Both the position numbers and the translations under genes were made by a program. Below, in pieces: positions 22,812 to 34,142 of a DNA stretch of 64,000 bases. This DNA comes from Spinacia oleracea (Eukaryota; Streptophyta; Magnoliopsida; Caryophyllales; Amaranthaceae). Under the pieces are notes generated by a model that did not search any database, was not told the origin of the DNA, and was given only the letters and a program-made list of their open reading frames with translations. The stretch's first letter is position 1. Each line of letters begins with the position of its first letter. The stretch covers positions 114,239,157-114,303,156 of the forward strand of contig NC_079492.1 of NCBI RefSeq assembly GCF_020520425.1, given 5' to 3'.

Positions 22812-25610
22812 ACCGACAAATGTGTGATCATATATATGAAAACGTATGAAAAATATCATTTATATATAAAGTTACAAATAAAGAAGAAAGAAAGAGTTGT
22901 TCAATAATAAAGAATAAACCATAAAAAATAAAGAACAAACAATTCCAAATGAATGAACAAACAATGAAACCATTATGAACAAATATGCAGAAGAAAATGA
23001 ATTGTAAAAAAATGCCAAATTCTACCTATTTTTTGTAGCAATCTTTCTTTGTACCAAAGATTTTGAAGACTCTTCTTGATCTATTTCACTGTTATTTGAA
23101 TAATATATTTTTAATATACATGCTATTTTATATAAAAATTATGAACGATTCAACTAAATTGAAAATTCATATTAATTTTTACCTTGATGTTTTTTGAACT
23201 TCAGGCTGTGATTTTGATGAAGATTTCTTATCTCCTTCACTGTAATTTGAATAGTAAGGTGTAAACGTACAAGTCATTTTATATAAAATTAATAAAAAAT
23301 TATTTAAAAAGCTAAAAATGGACATTATATTATACTGTGAAATTTGAACCCATGACTAAAAACTTGAACATTAGGGTAAAAACTTTGAACATAAAGGTAA
23401 TAAACTTTGAACAAAATGGAGAAAAGTTTTAAACATAATAGGTAAATTTGAACATTTGACTAAAAACTTTGAACATAAAGGTTAAAAACTTTGAACAAAA
23501 TGGAGAAAAGCTTTGAACATATAACCAAATAGTTTGACTGAGATATAAACAGAAAGAAAGGCTTTGAACATATGACTAAAAACTTTGAACATAAAGGTTA
23601 AAAAATTTGAACGAACAATGGAGAAAAGCTTTGAACATATAGGAGAAGCTTTAAACATAATAAGTAAATTTTTTGATCATAATTCATAAAAACTTTGAAC
23701 ACAAGGAGGAAATTTTTTGAACATAATTCATAAACGCAGATGAGATAAACTTTCAATTTATGAATGAATATTAAGCCATACACAATTGAACAAATAACTT
23801 TAAGAAAAAGAACATTTATATTACATGCATAATGTAGTAAAAAAATGGACATTATATTATACCTCAATGGTTTTTGAACTTCTGTCTCAGAAGTTGTACA
23901 TGCCTTCCCATCTCCTTCACTGTATTTTTTATTAATATGATGTTAATGCACACATTATATTATATAATATTAAAAATCATTCAAATTTAATAAAAAATTT
24001 ATATTATCTTATACCTTAATACTTTCTGAACCTCTGGCTGGGATTTAGTTGGTCTTCGCTTAAATTTGAGTATTAACCTTTGTGGTTGTTCTCTAGATTT
24101 TATAAATGTATAACTAATGAGTGTCCAGAGAAAAATTCAGTTTGAAGAAATGAATATTTTATGAAAACAAAATGAACATTTAACATAAAAACAGTTATCA
24201 TGAGTTTTAATAATAAAAAGGACTGAAGAAATGAACAAAAGTTCAAACATTGAAATTATGAATATAGTAGTTGAAATAATTGAAGATTTCTAAACCAAAC
24301 TTAGTATATCAGAGTAAACGAACATTTTATTAAAAAGAATTGAATATTTTAGCAAAATAAATTGAACATTTTTCGCAGATGAGTGTAGATTTAAAATTTT
24401 ACTGTAGAAAAATTGAATATTAGTACAAAGAACATTTCCATTATGAATATAATACTAGAAATAATTCATAGTATATTCCAAAACAAAACTCTGTAACAAA
24501 ATATATTCCAGAAAAAAATTGAACATTTTATAAAAAGAAAATGAACTATCAAAATATATTGAATATTTTATAAAAAGAAAATGAATATTTTATCAAAATA
24601 TATTGAACATTTTGGAGACAGACAGTTACCATGATTTCTGGATTTAGTTTTTGGACATATGAATGAACAAATGTTCAAATCATTTTAATTATATATATAA
24701 CATTCGAAATAATTCAGTATTCCTAAAGAAAATCTCAGTAGACCAAAAAGGATATCCAGTTTGGAATATATGATCATTTTCCAAAAAGATATTGAATATT
24801 CTGCTATAATCAATTGAACATTTTGCATAAGATAGTTATCATGAGTTCTCAAGACTTAATTTATTTTACAGAGGAATGAACAAAACTCAGTGGACCAAAA
24901 TGAATATCTAGCTTAAACAATATGAACATTTTACACATAAATTGAACATCTAACATAAGATTAGAAAAACTCAACAAAAGTTCATCACATTTACATTATT
25001 ATAATAATATTTAAATTAATTGACATTCCCAATCCAAATTTTAATCATCAATAAGATTATTGTTAAATCTCTATGAATATGAACAATGTATCATTAATTT
25101 GTATTTGTATTGTACCAAATGTCAAAAACGGCACATTCGCAAATTAAATAGAAATAGATATTCAAAAACATAAAAATTACTTACTGGAATGTGTCTATTT
25201 GCTTTTCAGCTTCAATTTCCTTCTCAATTTCGTATTTTCCAGTTCTATGATCAAAAAACCAATAGTTAGGGTTTGGTTAAATCATCACGCAACGAAAATG
25301 AACATTAAATTAAAAACGATTGAACATTAACATAAAATTGATTGAACATATGTAAATTAAAATGAATTTATCTACGAAAACTTAAAATAACTTACTCCTT
25401 CATGTCTGGTTGCTTTGCATTCCCGATTTTTTGCTCTTCACTAGATCTTCCAGTCCTATAGCCAAAAAATCAGAAGTTAGGGTTTGCTAACATCATAAAC
25501 CAAAAAATTGACCATTATAATGAAATTATTTGAACATTATAAAGAAAAATACTGAAAATAACTGAATTAAACAAATATTTAAGTAATAAAGCAGTTGCAT
25601 GTTCGAAATC
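21250..25610 (+). repeat. GAACA-word field
   Basis: Dozens of copies of TTGAACATT, TTTGAACATAAAGG, TGAACAAA and similar words fill the introns of both convergent genes. Almost all carry GAACA on the plus strand, so they are sense in one gene and antisense in the other. Exons are free of them. Confidence 0.8.
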
Positions 25611-25807
25611 TGAAATTAAATTACATACGTTTCCTTTTTTTCTTTCGGCATCTTCGTTTTTCTGAAATAGAACGAAAATAAGCAAAATTAGATTTCATTT
25701 TAGTTCGAAAATAAAATCGAAACATCAGAATCAATTGTAATTACTTACTTTTTGCTTTTCGGTGGATTTTGAAGCTTGTTCATGTCAATTTCGTCACGAA
25801 CATCCAT
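22571..25807 (-). CDS. Nine-exon gene of unknown function in the element
   Basis: Exons on the minus strand: 25807-25749, 25661-25629, 25455-25396, 25244-25185, 24092-24015, 23919-23863, 23239-23183, 23088-23026 and 22775-22571. Each is bounded by AG and GT and the joined frame has no stop. The product has 223 residues. All eight introns are phase 2, so each inner exon is a multiple of 3. Exons 6 and 7 are duplicates (SEGDGK... and SEGDKK..., both 57 bases, both ending EVQK plus two residues), exon 5 ends alike (PEVQKVL), and exons 3 and 4 are also alike (TGRSSEEQKI / TGKYEIEKEI, both 60 bases). The product is Lys/Glu-rich and probably disordered up to residue ~155, then an Ala-rich likely helix (AAAAAAAMASKEADERIDIA). 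The stop codon's last base lies on the junction with the transposase, so the true C-terminus may be lost. I recognise no domain. The convergent layout recalls maize mudrA/mudrB, but no mudrB similarity is evident. Confidence 0.65.
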
Positions 25808-26155
25808 TTTTCTCTTTTTTTTCAGTAAAAAGAAGTCACAGATTTCTTCTCTTGATATTTTGTGGAAATTCAGCTTTAATAATGAAGATTAGTAGCGGTT
25901 TGAAGAGAGAGAAAGTTGATTGAGGTGGTTGCAGGAAGTTTAATGGCGGTTTTAAGAGAGAGAAAACAACGAAGTAGAAGAGTGGGCAGAGGAGAGAGAA
26001 AATTTTTTGCGTGCTGAGAATTTGAAAGGTTTTCGAAATGATTTTCCTCTTTTTTTTTGTATTTATAGGCGATTCTTGCGCGAAATTTATTCCCATCACG
26101 TGCCACAATATTTGCTTACCCGCGCGTGGGTTCCACGCGCTTAACAATGGCAGGG

Positions 26156-26245
26156 GGTACAGCCAAGTTGGCTGTACCTGGGTATTTTACCCAAACGACG
26201 CTGCGCGTCGTTTTGGGCAGGGGGTACAACCATCTTGGCTGTACC
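26156..26245. repeat. Right palindromic terminus
   Basis: Palindromes 26156-26178 and 26223-26245 carry GGTACAGCCA / TGGCTGTACC (one arm mutated to GGTACAACCA). AAACGACG...CGTCGTTT lies between them (26193-26212). The layout mirrors the left end. Confidence 0.85.
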
Positions 26246-26288
26246 TGGGTATAGCAATTAGGGATATGTAGGAAAAAGTAATTGTGTG

Positions 26289-26620
26289 TACTCCCTCCGT
26301 CCCGGAATACTCGACCCGGTTTGACCGGCACAGAGTTTAAGGAATTTGAATTGACTTATTTAATTTAATAGGTAGTAGTTGATAGTGGGGTATTATTTTA
26401 ATGTAGTTAGTGGGAGGTGGGTTAAGAGGTGGGGTTGGGGGAGAGTAGGGGTTGAATTTTTAATTATTTTTTGTATGGAGTAGGGGGTGGGTGGGTTAAT
26501 AGGGGTGAAGTGAGAAATGATATAATATTGTTAGAATATTTCCATTTTTAGAAACAGGTCAAGTATTAAGGGACGGCCCGATAAGGAAAACATGTCAAGT
26601 ATTCCGGGACGGAGGGAGTA
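26289..26620. mobile_element. Stowaway-like MITE
   Basis: TACTCCCTCCGTCCCGGAAT at the left and the complement at the right, with an inner diverged repeat (CAAGTATTAAGGGACGG). Same family as 34886-35215 and 49058-49389. Confidence 0.85.
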
Positions 26621-26671
26621 AATAATAAGCTAGCAATAATGATTTTTGGAAAATGATAAAATTATGGTTTA

Positions 26672-27091
26672 GGCTCTGTTCGGCAAAATTAACGGTAGCG
26701 GATAGCGTTTAGCGGTTGAGTAGCGGGTAGCGGTTGAGTAGCGGGTAGCGGTTGAAATAGCGAGTAGCTGTGAATAGTAGCGGGTAACGGTTAACTGTCA
26801 AAGTAGCGGGTAACTAATATGAGTGTTAGGCAAAAGTAGCGATTGATATTATAAAATAAAAATAAAAGCAAGAATATTATTTAAAACTTTATTATAAATT
26901 TGGCAAACGCTACCCGCTACCTTAAACGCTACTAATTTTAACGTTTGACAAAAGCTACCCAATCGTTACCTCAACCGCTAACCGCTACCTAAATCGCTAC
27001 TTTACCAAACACTAATAAATTTTACAAGTAGCGTCTTGAATAGGTCAAAATGCTACCCGCTACCTCAAACGCTACCGCCGAACACGCCCTT
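26672..27091. mobile_element. MITE rich in GTAGCGG words, hAT-like
   Basis: Left end GGCTCTGTTCGGC and right end GCCGAACACGCCC are inverted copies. The left third holds many GTAGCGGGTAGCGGTTGA words and the right third their complements. No target duplication could be fixed, so the superfamily is uncertain. Confidence 0.65.
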
Positions 27092-27884
27092 GAAATAAAA
27101 ACAAAAAACATTTTAGGGTAATCAAACATAAGCTCAAATGGGATATGAAGGTCTAGATAAAAGTAGCAAGTCGTCCGCAAATATTAAGTGAGTAATGTTA
27201 AACTTTTCATGTCTTGGATGAAAATGAAAGTCAAGAATGCGAGTGAGGTGATCAAAAAATTTCTATTAGAAAAACATGAATATCATTTAGAAACAGACGG
27301 AGTAAAACTTTTATCTTTTGATTTAAGAGTAATTTGGAAAGTGTACCAATTGTTGGATTCAATTCATTTGTTTGGTGCATGTGTGATCAATTCTCATTAA
27401 TGATTTGATATTATTTCCCCTTTTTACTTTAGATGGGTACTTTTTCTTGCCAAACATGTGCATTCATTAAGTGGGCCTCTAAAACCATGTTTTGTATTTG
27501 ACAAGAGGTAAAACTAAAAAGATTTGATAGATTAGTAACAATTGCAAAGAATTCCCCGCAGTGAAAAAATAATACGAGTAGGTGTGAAAATAAAAAGATT
27601 TCCATCTCCTATGGCCATCTAACTTGGAACTTTGGAAGCACGGATTATATACTTTCGAAAGGCTATATTGTCAACATAAAAACGTTTTCCCACTTTACAT
27701 CAACAAAAAAAAAAGGACGTTTTTAAGGAAGAATCATTGAATGATTATGTTTTTATGTCATAAATTCTCATTAACTTAAAATATGTATTGACGGAGCATG
27801 ATCAACAAGATGCAATTGTCATAAGGTTTTAACTTTATAGGTTTAGAAATCTCGCATATCCATGGTACGGTGATACATATTGAC
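27092..27884. other. AT-rich intergenic DNA
   Basis: No gene recognised. TATTGACGGAGCATG occurs at 27787 and again at 27879, possibly part of the LINE fragment that follows. Confidence 0.4.
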
Positions 27885-28391
27885 GGAGCATGGAACAAAC
27901 TCACTTTCAGAGCAGGGATGAGTTGGGTATATAGGCGAGATTTCTAAACCGGTTCTTCAACAACTAATCACATCGGAAACAAGAATCATTGGGGGTTGTG
28001 AGTATGGTTTAGGGCAATCGGCTCTACATGTTGAGGCAATGACTTGCCTGTGAGCTCTTCGATGGGCAAAGGATTCCTCTTTGACCGAAATAGTGGTGTA
28101 CACTGACTCGGCTACCTTGCTTTCTTACTTACAGAAACAGCTCTTGCCAAATATTCTTGTCAGTTGGACAGTGAAAGCTATTTTCAAGATAGGTAAGGAT
28201 TTTAGGACTTGTGTGATCAACAAGGTGCAACGAGAACATGGGCAGAAGAACAAGTGCATTCTGCCCATGTTATGGTGAAAAGTGCGACAAATGATGTATT
28301 GTAATTCGTTACACCATTCGGTATTATGCCTGATAGTTAATTAGCTTGTTTTTCTTTTACTTGTATCTTACTTATCCAAAAAAAAAAAAAA
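27880..28391 (+). pseudogene. 5'-truncated LINE with RNase H-like domain
   Basis: Frames read IDGAWNKLTFRAGMSWVY, then after frameshifts AEAMTCL.ALRWAKDSS and TEIVVYTDSATLLSYLQKQL. The order and motifs (DGAW, AEA, TDS) are those of the RVT_3 RNase H domain of plant non-LTR elements. It holds stops and shifts and ends in an A-tail (28378-28391). Confidence 0.7.
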
Positions 28392-28773
28392 TGTATTTAC
28401 ACGTAAAAAAAATTGAACAATTGTGATTAACAAAACCCTAACATTGCATATGTTTATATTGACATCTTATGTGGTTTAGGAAAAAAAATGAAAGATTAGA
28501 ACCATAATTACTCCCCACCTTTGGGATCCCCACTTAGACAAGACATTACCACTATTTATACACTTCGTATTACTTTTTCATACATTAAATCTTTTGTTGA
28601 TACTTGTATTTAAGATATTTAATGATGGGCCTAAGAATGGACCTACTAACCCGAGTAATTTTTTTTATTATGATTGAAAAATTGTTGCAATCGTGCATGA
28701 TGGATGATGGATGATGGACGAGGATATTTCCGTTATTATTTATATTCTAAAAGAGTTTGTGAATAATAAGAAC
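28392..28773. other. AT-rich intergenic DNA
   Basis: Nothing recognised apart from a short GATGGATGATGGATGATGGA repeat near 28698. Confidence 0.4.
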
Positions 28774-29138
28774 TACTTCCTCCGTTTTTAAATGATATTT
28801 TATTTGGTAAAAAATACATTAGATTCAGTTGCAATCCGACTAACTCACTTCATCATCTTGATACTTTACAGACTTTTTAAGAAATTGCATGTGTGCAAGA
28901 AAAATAATAATTGTTATGTATTTTTATGAGAAACGAGAGAAAGTAAAGATTTGTTTAATAAAAAGTAAAAAAAAAATGGATGTGGAGATGGTTGAGTCGG
29001 AAAAATAAATGTATGTAAAAAACAACAATTATGTTTGATGGATAATTGGGAAAAAATTATGACTTAAAATATAAATAGGAGACATTTATGGAATTTCCGA
29101 TTAGAAAATTAAGAATATCTTGTAAAAAGGAGGGAGTA
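28774..29138. mobile_element. Stowaway-like MITE
   Basis: Starts TACTTCCTCCGTTTTTAAAT and ends AAAAAGGAGGGAGTA. It lies 220 bases beyond the stop codon of the CMF gene. It serves here as the intact relative of the MITE broken by the element at 20615-26267. Confidence 0.65.
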
Positions 29139-29356
29139 AAAAGTGAAAAATGCATATTGTACGAATGATTGATGCAAATGTGGTCCACCATACACAAGAC
29201 ATAAAAATGTATTGGAGAAATTTCCAAAAAGTGCTGATAATTACCAAAAGGCAAAAAGTGATGAGAATTGTACAAAAACAAATAAAAGTCACCAGCAAAA
29301 AGTTCAATAGTGCGAAAATATCTTCTTATAGTGAAGATATTTTCCTCCTTTATACA

Positions 29357-29898
29357 TTATAATTTTTTATCTGAAATTCTCTTCACAAAACGACCCTGCA
29401 AATACAAAAAATAGATACGAGAGTATGAATTACCACAAACGAATAGGATAATATTTAAAACGGGAAGAAAATACTTTCTATGTTCTTATTTATAGGACAC
29501 AATTGAATTTTACATAATATTTACAAAAATGCTCATTTGACTTCGTTTTGTGATTTATATTTAAGAGAACACATAGTCGTGTGGGGTCTTATTACATTCG
29601 TCTCAATAAATATTTTTTAAGTATTAACTTTTTATAATTTTTTCGTACCCATAATTGAAGATATTAGTGTTAGAAATCGTGCATTGACAAACGTGCCTAA
29701 ATAATTGTGTCATATACAAATGAACAGAGGAAGTAGTAATTAACAGTACCTTAAGACGAGGTCGTTTATCTGCATTGAGTTTGCGGACTTGATATCTAAT
29801 CTTTTTAGAAAAGAGTCTACTTTGACGTTTTTCTTTGTATCGAAGAACCCTCGTTTCTCTTCTTCTTCTTTCATCTTCTAAATTTGGTACTTCTCCCA

Positions 29899-29935
<37 letters not shown>

Positions 29936-30923
29936 CAAAATGTTAAGTCCTCAACCTCTTTTTAACCAATCACCATTCATATAGCATATATAGAAATGTA
30001 AAAGGAACTTTATAACCACAAATATATGCATGGACACTTTGTATCATGTATTACCTCTGTTTCTAAAAGTTTTTTACGCTTTGGAAAATGTGTTCAAAGT
30101 ATAAAAATTTTGACCATAAATTCTCACCATTGTATACATCAAAACGTTACATGTAAGATCTTGTTAGATTGGCCTCGGGATGTATTTTCAAAATATCATA
30201 TTTTTATAATTTTTTCACATACGAAATTGGATATATTAGTAGTTAAATATTGCATTGGAATCCGTGTAAATAGTAATTGTAAAGATCTTTTTGAAACGGA
30301 GGTACTAGTAATAAGCAATAACTATATAAATAGAAAACATAGGAAAATAAAAAACGACAATGTATATATAAAGAACAGAAAAACAATGAGCTTAAAAGTG
30401 AAGAAACACTAACGTAATGATGATCTGAGACGGATAAAGAAGGATGATGATGGTTGTGAGCTCGAAGAGAACCTCGATTGGACCAAGCTTCAAGTACTTG
30501 TTCATAATTCAAGTTGAGATTTAAGCTTGATTTTGTATCCTCCATAACATTTTCATCCCAAAATCCACAAAAACTCCCAAAACTTTCACTTTTCACATCA
30601 CTATTAACATCATCACTAATAGACTTATAATTATCGAAACTCTCATCTCTAATTTCTTCTTGATTTGGTAATAATGATTCCTCACTTTCCCAATTTGAGC
30701 TAAAAAAATCCCACCCAAAATACTCATGTTCCTCACAAATATTATTATTCACCACAATTTGATCATCTTCTTCAACTTTTGCTTCAATGTGATTGATCCC
30801 CAAAAACCCTTTAATTTCTTCTAAAGTACCAATACTTTGATAATTTTGTGGTACTAATTGTTGCTCTTCCTTTTTAGGACTCCTTAACAAAGATTTATGC
30901 CTCATCTCTCTATCTCTCTTCAT
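29357..30923 (-). CDS. CCT-motif family (CMF) transcriptional regulator
   Basis: Three exons, 30923-30414, 29899-29750 and 29395-29357, all phase 0, encode 232 residues. The acidic N-terminal part (170 residues) ends [17 protein letters not shown], a motif typical of CMF proteins. Exon 2 begins [15 protein letters not shown] and leads into the CCT domain (about 184-226: [20 protein letters not shown] ... [17 protein letters not shown]). There is no B-box, so it is a CMF rather than a CONSTANS protein. CCT domains give nuclear targeting and bind NF-YB/NF-YC. Relatives act in flowering, sugar response and plastid gene control; the specific role here is unknown. Each intron holds a MITE. The start is the first ATG of the open frame. 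Confidence 0.9.
29472..29735. mobile_element. MITE in CMF intron 2
   Basis: Ends TACTTTCTATGTTC and GAACAGAGGAAGTA are inverted copies. It fills 264 of the 354 bases of the intron and ends 15 bases from the 5' splice site. Confidence 0.65.
29900..29932. repeat. (TA)n microsatellite at a CMF splice acceptor
   Basis: Fifteen or so TA units directly precede exon 2 and stand in place of a pyrimidine tract before the ATAG acceptor. Confidence 0.85.
30052..30304. mobile_element. MITE in CMF intron 1
   Basis: Ends TACCTCTGTTTC and GAAACGGAGGTA are inverted copies. It makes up half of the 514-base intron. Confidence 0.65.
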
Positions 30924-32029
30924 TTTTATTTTTTAAGGGAAAGTGTCCACAAAATTTTGGGAGCGGCATAGTATAAGTATGAAAATATCCTACAACAAAT
31001 TTATTTAAATTTAATTCCAAAAAAAAAAGTGGGAAGTCTAGGTGGCAGCTTATCTTCTATTGGTTGGTTAATAGATGATGGGCTTACTGTTCTGTGATTG
31101 GTACAAAAGGTGACAGGCTGACAGCATGGAAGATTGGAAGAAGCTGTTAGTAGGCCCAAAAAAAGGACTCTTAGTGGGCCTCCTTTTGAGTAAAAGGACT
31201 CTATGTGGGCCTTCAATTTAAGTCCAGTTCTTTTCATCTGTGCAATGGTAAGAAAAAAATGAGTACAAAATTTACTAAACGTAAAGTGAGGCCCAAGCCC
31301 ATGAGATGACACGAGTCACCGGGTCAGTTGTCATTTTGTCCTTGGATTAGAAGACCCAAATGTACGACTTTAATGAGGGATGTTTATTTTTTCTCCAAAT
31401 GAAGAAGGATGTCCAATCAATGAAATTTTGAGAAGCAGAAAAAGAATCTTAATAAGCTAATGGCTAATTATTAAGCACCTAATAGTTAGTTAAGAAAGGA
31501 GGTGAGAGAAAAAATTGTCGATTAATTATGGGTTTGGGTTACACCGAAGGTAAGAAGTCTTTGTACCATTTATAAACTCATAAAAATAACTCAACAAATT
31601 TACTGAATGGTAATATTTTTTTCATCTCATTCTTCAGTATGGAACATCTAGAGAGAGTTTTTCAGTGGGATTTCAATAATTATTTATCGCATGTGAGTTG
31701 CTCATATTCTTGACCTAAAATTTGTTATTTTGGAACAATTATAATCCAACCTAGTTAAATATTTCTAAAACGGAGTATTACATTTAAGAAAAATTTATCA
31801 ATTACTATCTCACTTATTAGGGAGTGTGTCATTTACTGCCGATGTAATGTTAACCCAACCTAGTTTTTTCTAAAAAAAAAAAAAAAAAAACCAATCTAGT
31901 TCACACGCATAATTGAGACTGATGTTTGGTTTCGTATTGTCTTGTGAATCCGACCCAATATTATTTTATGTTCCACAAATAATTTTGAAAGACATCTATG
32001 TACAAAATAAAATAATTATTACGTAGTCT
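30924..32029. other. Upstream region of the CMF gene
   Basis: It should hold the 5' UTR and promoter. It contains the tandem phrases AAAAGGACTCT.AGTGGGCC at 31162-31214. No other feature seen. Confidence 0.4.
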
Positions 32030-32680
32030 TAACGCTGCAAATGAGCTGATACGTGCGCTAACAACTCGATAACAAGCTCGGTCAAAGCTCGTTTATTAAA
32101 TAATGAACGAGTTTGAATAAAAATTCTAGGCTCGAAATGTTCACGAGCGAAACTCGAACAACATCATGTTTGGCTCGTTAATGTTCACGAGCACTCGTTT
32201 ATAGTTCATTAACTACTCATTTATAAGTTCGTTTATAAGCCCGTGTATAACTCGCTCAACCTCAAAAAAATAACTTCAACGGAATACAATACTTCATAAG
32301 TATTTGTAAAAAAAAAAATATATGACCCTTAAATGTCAAGAAATGTATAAAACAGAAGCAAATCTAGTAGTATAATATCCCAAAGAATATTCCAGTCATA
32401 CATATATTTTGTGAAGTTTCTCCTTGATTATATGATTCAAATCAATTTGACGATTTCTCAAAGCTCGTTTATTAAGCTCGAAAAAAAGCTCGTTTAGCTC
32501 GAGCTAAACGGCGAGTCCAAGCTGAGCTCGAAACATCCTAATGCTTAGCAAACAAAGCTCGAACAACAAATTGCATAACTCGGTTAAGCTCGAAACAAGC
32601 TGGAACAGTGAAAACCTTATCAAGATTAGCTCAAATAAGGTAAAACTCGGATCGTTTCGAATTTGTATCCCTACGTAGCT
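32030..32680. repeat. AGCTCG-word repeat block
   Basis: Words AGCTCG, CTCGAA, GAGCTC and TCGTTTAT(A/T)AGCTCG occur tens of times in both orientations, around a plain AT-rich centre (32270-32440). It looks like a transposon whose arms are built from this word. Ends could not be set. Confidence 0.55.
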
Positions 32681-33751
32681 TGTCTTTTTGTCTTTGCGTG
32701 GCTAAACTTTCAAAAGAAAATAGCAAGCATATGATCAACATTTTTAATACTCCCGTGAAAAAACATGTTTAATACTTAGGGGACCTCCACATGGTGGTGG
32801 GGGTGGGGGGGAGCATGTAATATACTTTTCAACTAGCAAATCTTAACCCCAAAAAGTCTACTGTTCTGTACTAATTAAGGTAAAAAATTCTTTCATACAG
32901 CAATATAATAACATGAATTTGTACATGTCAAAGGCTTGTGCAACTTAATATGTGTACGTAAGATTGTGTTAAGAGTAATAATTCACATTTGAATTGGGAC
33001 AAATTGTCCTATACGAAAAAAAGATGGAAATCGGTCTTTAACCAAAGAAAGTACAAAATAGAAGTAGAAGATCGTTGGGTATTCCAACTATCATCAGTTC
33101 GTTTTAGAATAGAATCTATTAGGGTTATACTTCGTATGTAGTTAGATGTATTATATGTGACATTTCTTTCACTCGAAACATAACATTACATACTTAACAA
33201 GAAATATGTATACAAAAATTATCAAAATCAGATTACATTGTTCAAAGTAAAAAATACGGGACATCGTCCGGAACATACACTAATTATATACTCCATATAA
33301 AAGTTGATCGATTAACTAAGTAGGACGTGGCGGCGGCAATATATATATATATATAAGAGGTGTAACCGTGTAAGTGTGTAACCTCTTTTCTTGTACAGAG
33401 GTGTAACCGTGTAAGGATAACAAATTATTGAAGTGTTGGTTCATAACTAATTAATCATTTTTACTTAATGAGTGAGTAATGTCAACTTCACGTTCACACA
33501 CTTGAGCCTTAGTTGCACACTTGCACTGCATGTCCATCTCATGAACGTCGTTTTACTAATAATTATTCCGGGCTCGGCAATTTGGCTCCCGTAATTGTCC
33601 ACCGGATAACGACTGTGCTTGGATGGCTGGAGATAAGGTTTTCCGTCGGCCGTCCCCAGCGCCTCCCCCCACCCCTACTCCCTTATCCAGTTATCCCACA
33701 TCATTTCTTGGTAGATACGGTAGTCATTAAGCTAAATTAAAGTTATTGTCA
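32681..33751. other. AT-rich intergenic DNA
   Basis: No gene seen. There is a (TA)n run at 33341-33356 and a repeated GTGTAACCGTGTAAG at about 33359 and 33402. Confidence 0.4.
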
Positions 33752-33884
33752 TACTCCCTCCATCCCATAAATATAGTTCCGTTTGACTAAAAATACGGGT
33801 TTTAAGAAAAGAGGAATATAGTACATGAGAAATTGGAGTGTTTATGCTAGTACATTGATGATTGATTTGTATGAGAAAGTAGAA
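33752..33884. mobile_element. Stowaway-like MITE, left half only
   Basis: TACTCCCTCCATCCCATAA matches the left end of 42043-42371. The right end is missing, and another MITE begins at once. Confidence 0.55.
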
Positions 33885-34142
33885 TACCGCCTCTGTTTCA
33901 CAATACTTGCATCATTTCTTTTTTTATGTATCCCAACATGCTTCTTTAAACATTAATATCTCTCATTGCGTATAAATAAAAATTATAAAAAATTGATATT
34001 TGGATTCCTCACATTGATACGAATTTAAAAAGATCTCACTAGACTGTTTGTTTTTACATAATGTGAAAAAATAATTGTCGAGTTAGTTAATGAATAGTGT
34101 CCAAAAGAGAAACGATGCATCTATTGCGGAACGGAGGAAGTA
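33885..34142. mobile_element. Stowaway-like MITE
   Basis: Ends TACCGCCTCTGTTTC and GCGGAACGGAGGAAGTA. The interior matches the split copy at 8333-8954. Confidence 0.65.

Larger units (their letters stand above)
20615..26267. mobile_element. 5.65-kb Mutator-like element with two convergent genes
   Basis: The element is bounded by the 9-base duplication GTAGGAAAA at 20606-20614 and 26268-26276. Joining the flanks restores a stretch like the MITE at 28774-29138, which supports these borders. Each end carries two ~24-base palindromes (GGGTACAGCCA / TGGCTGTACCC) separated by an ACGACG/CGTCGT palindrome. Inside are a truncated FAR1-type transposase gene on the plus strand, a nine-exon unknown gene on the minus strand, and a long field of GAACA words. 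The 9-base duplication and FAR1 domain fit the Mutator superfamily. With the transposase catalytic domain missing, the copy is non-autonomous. Confidence 0.75.
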
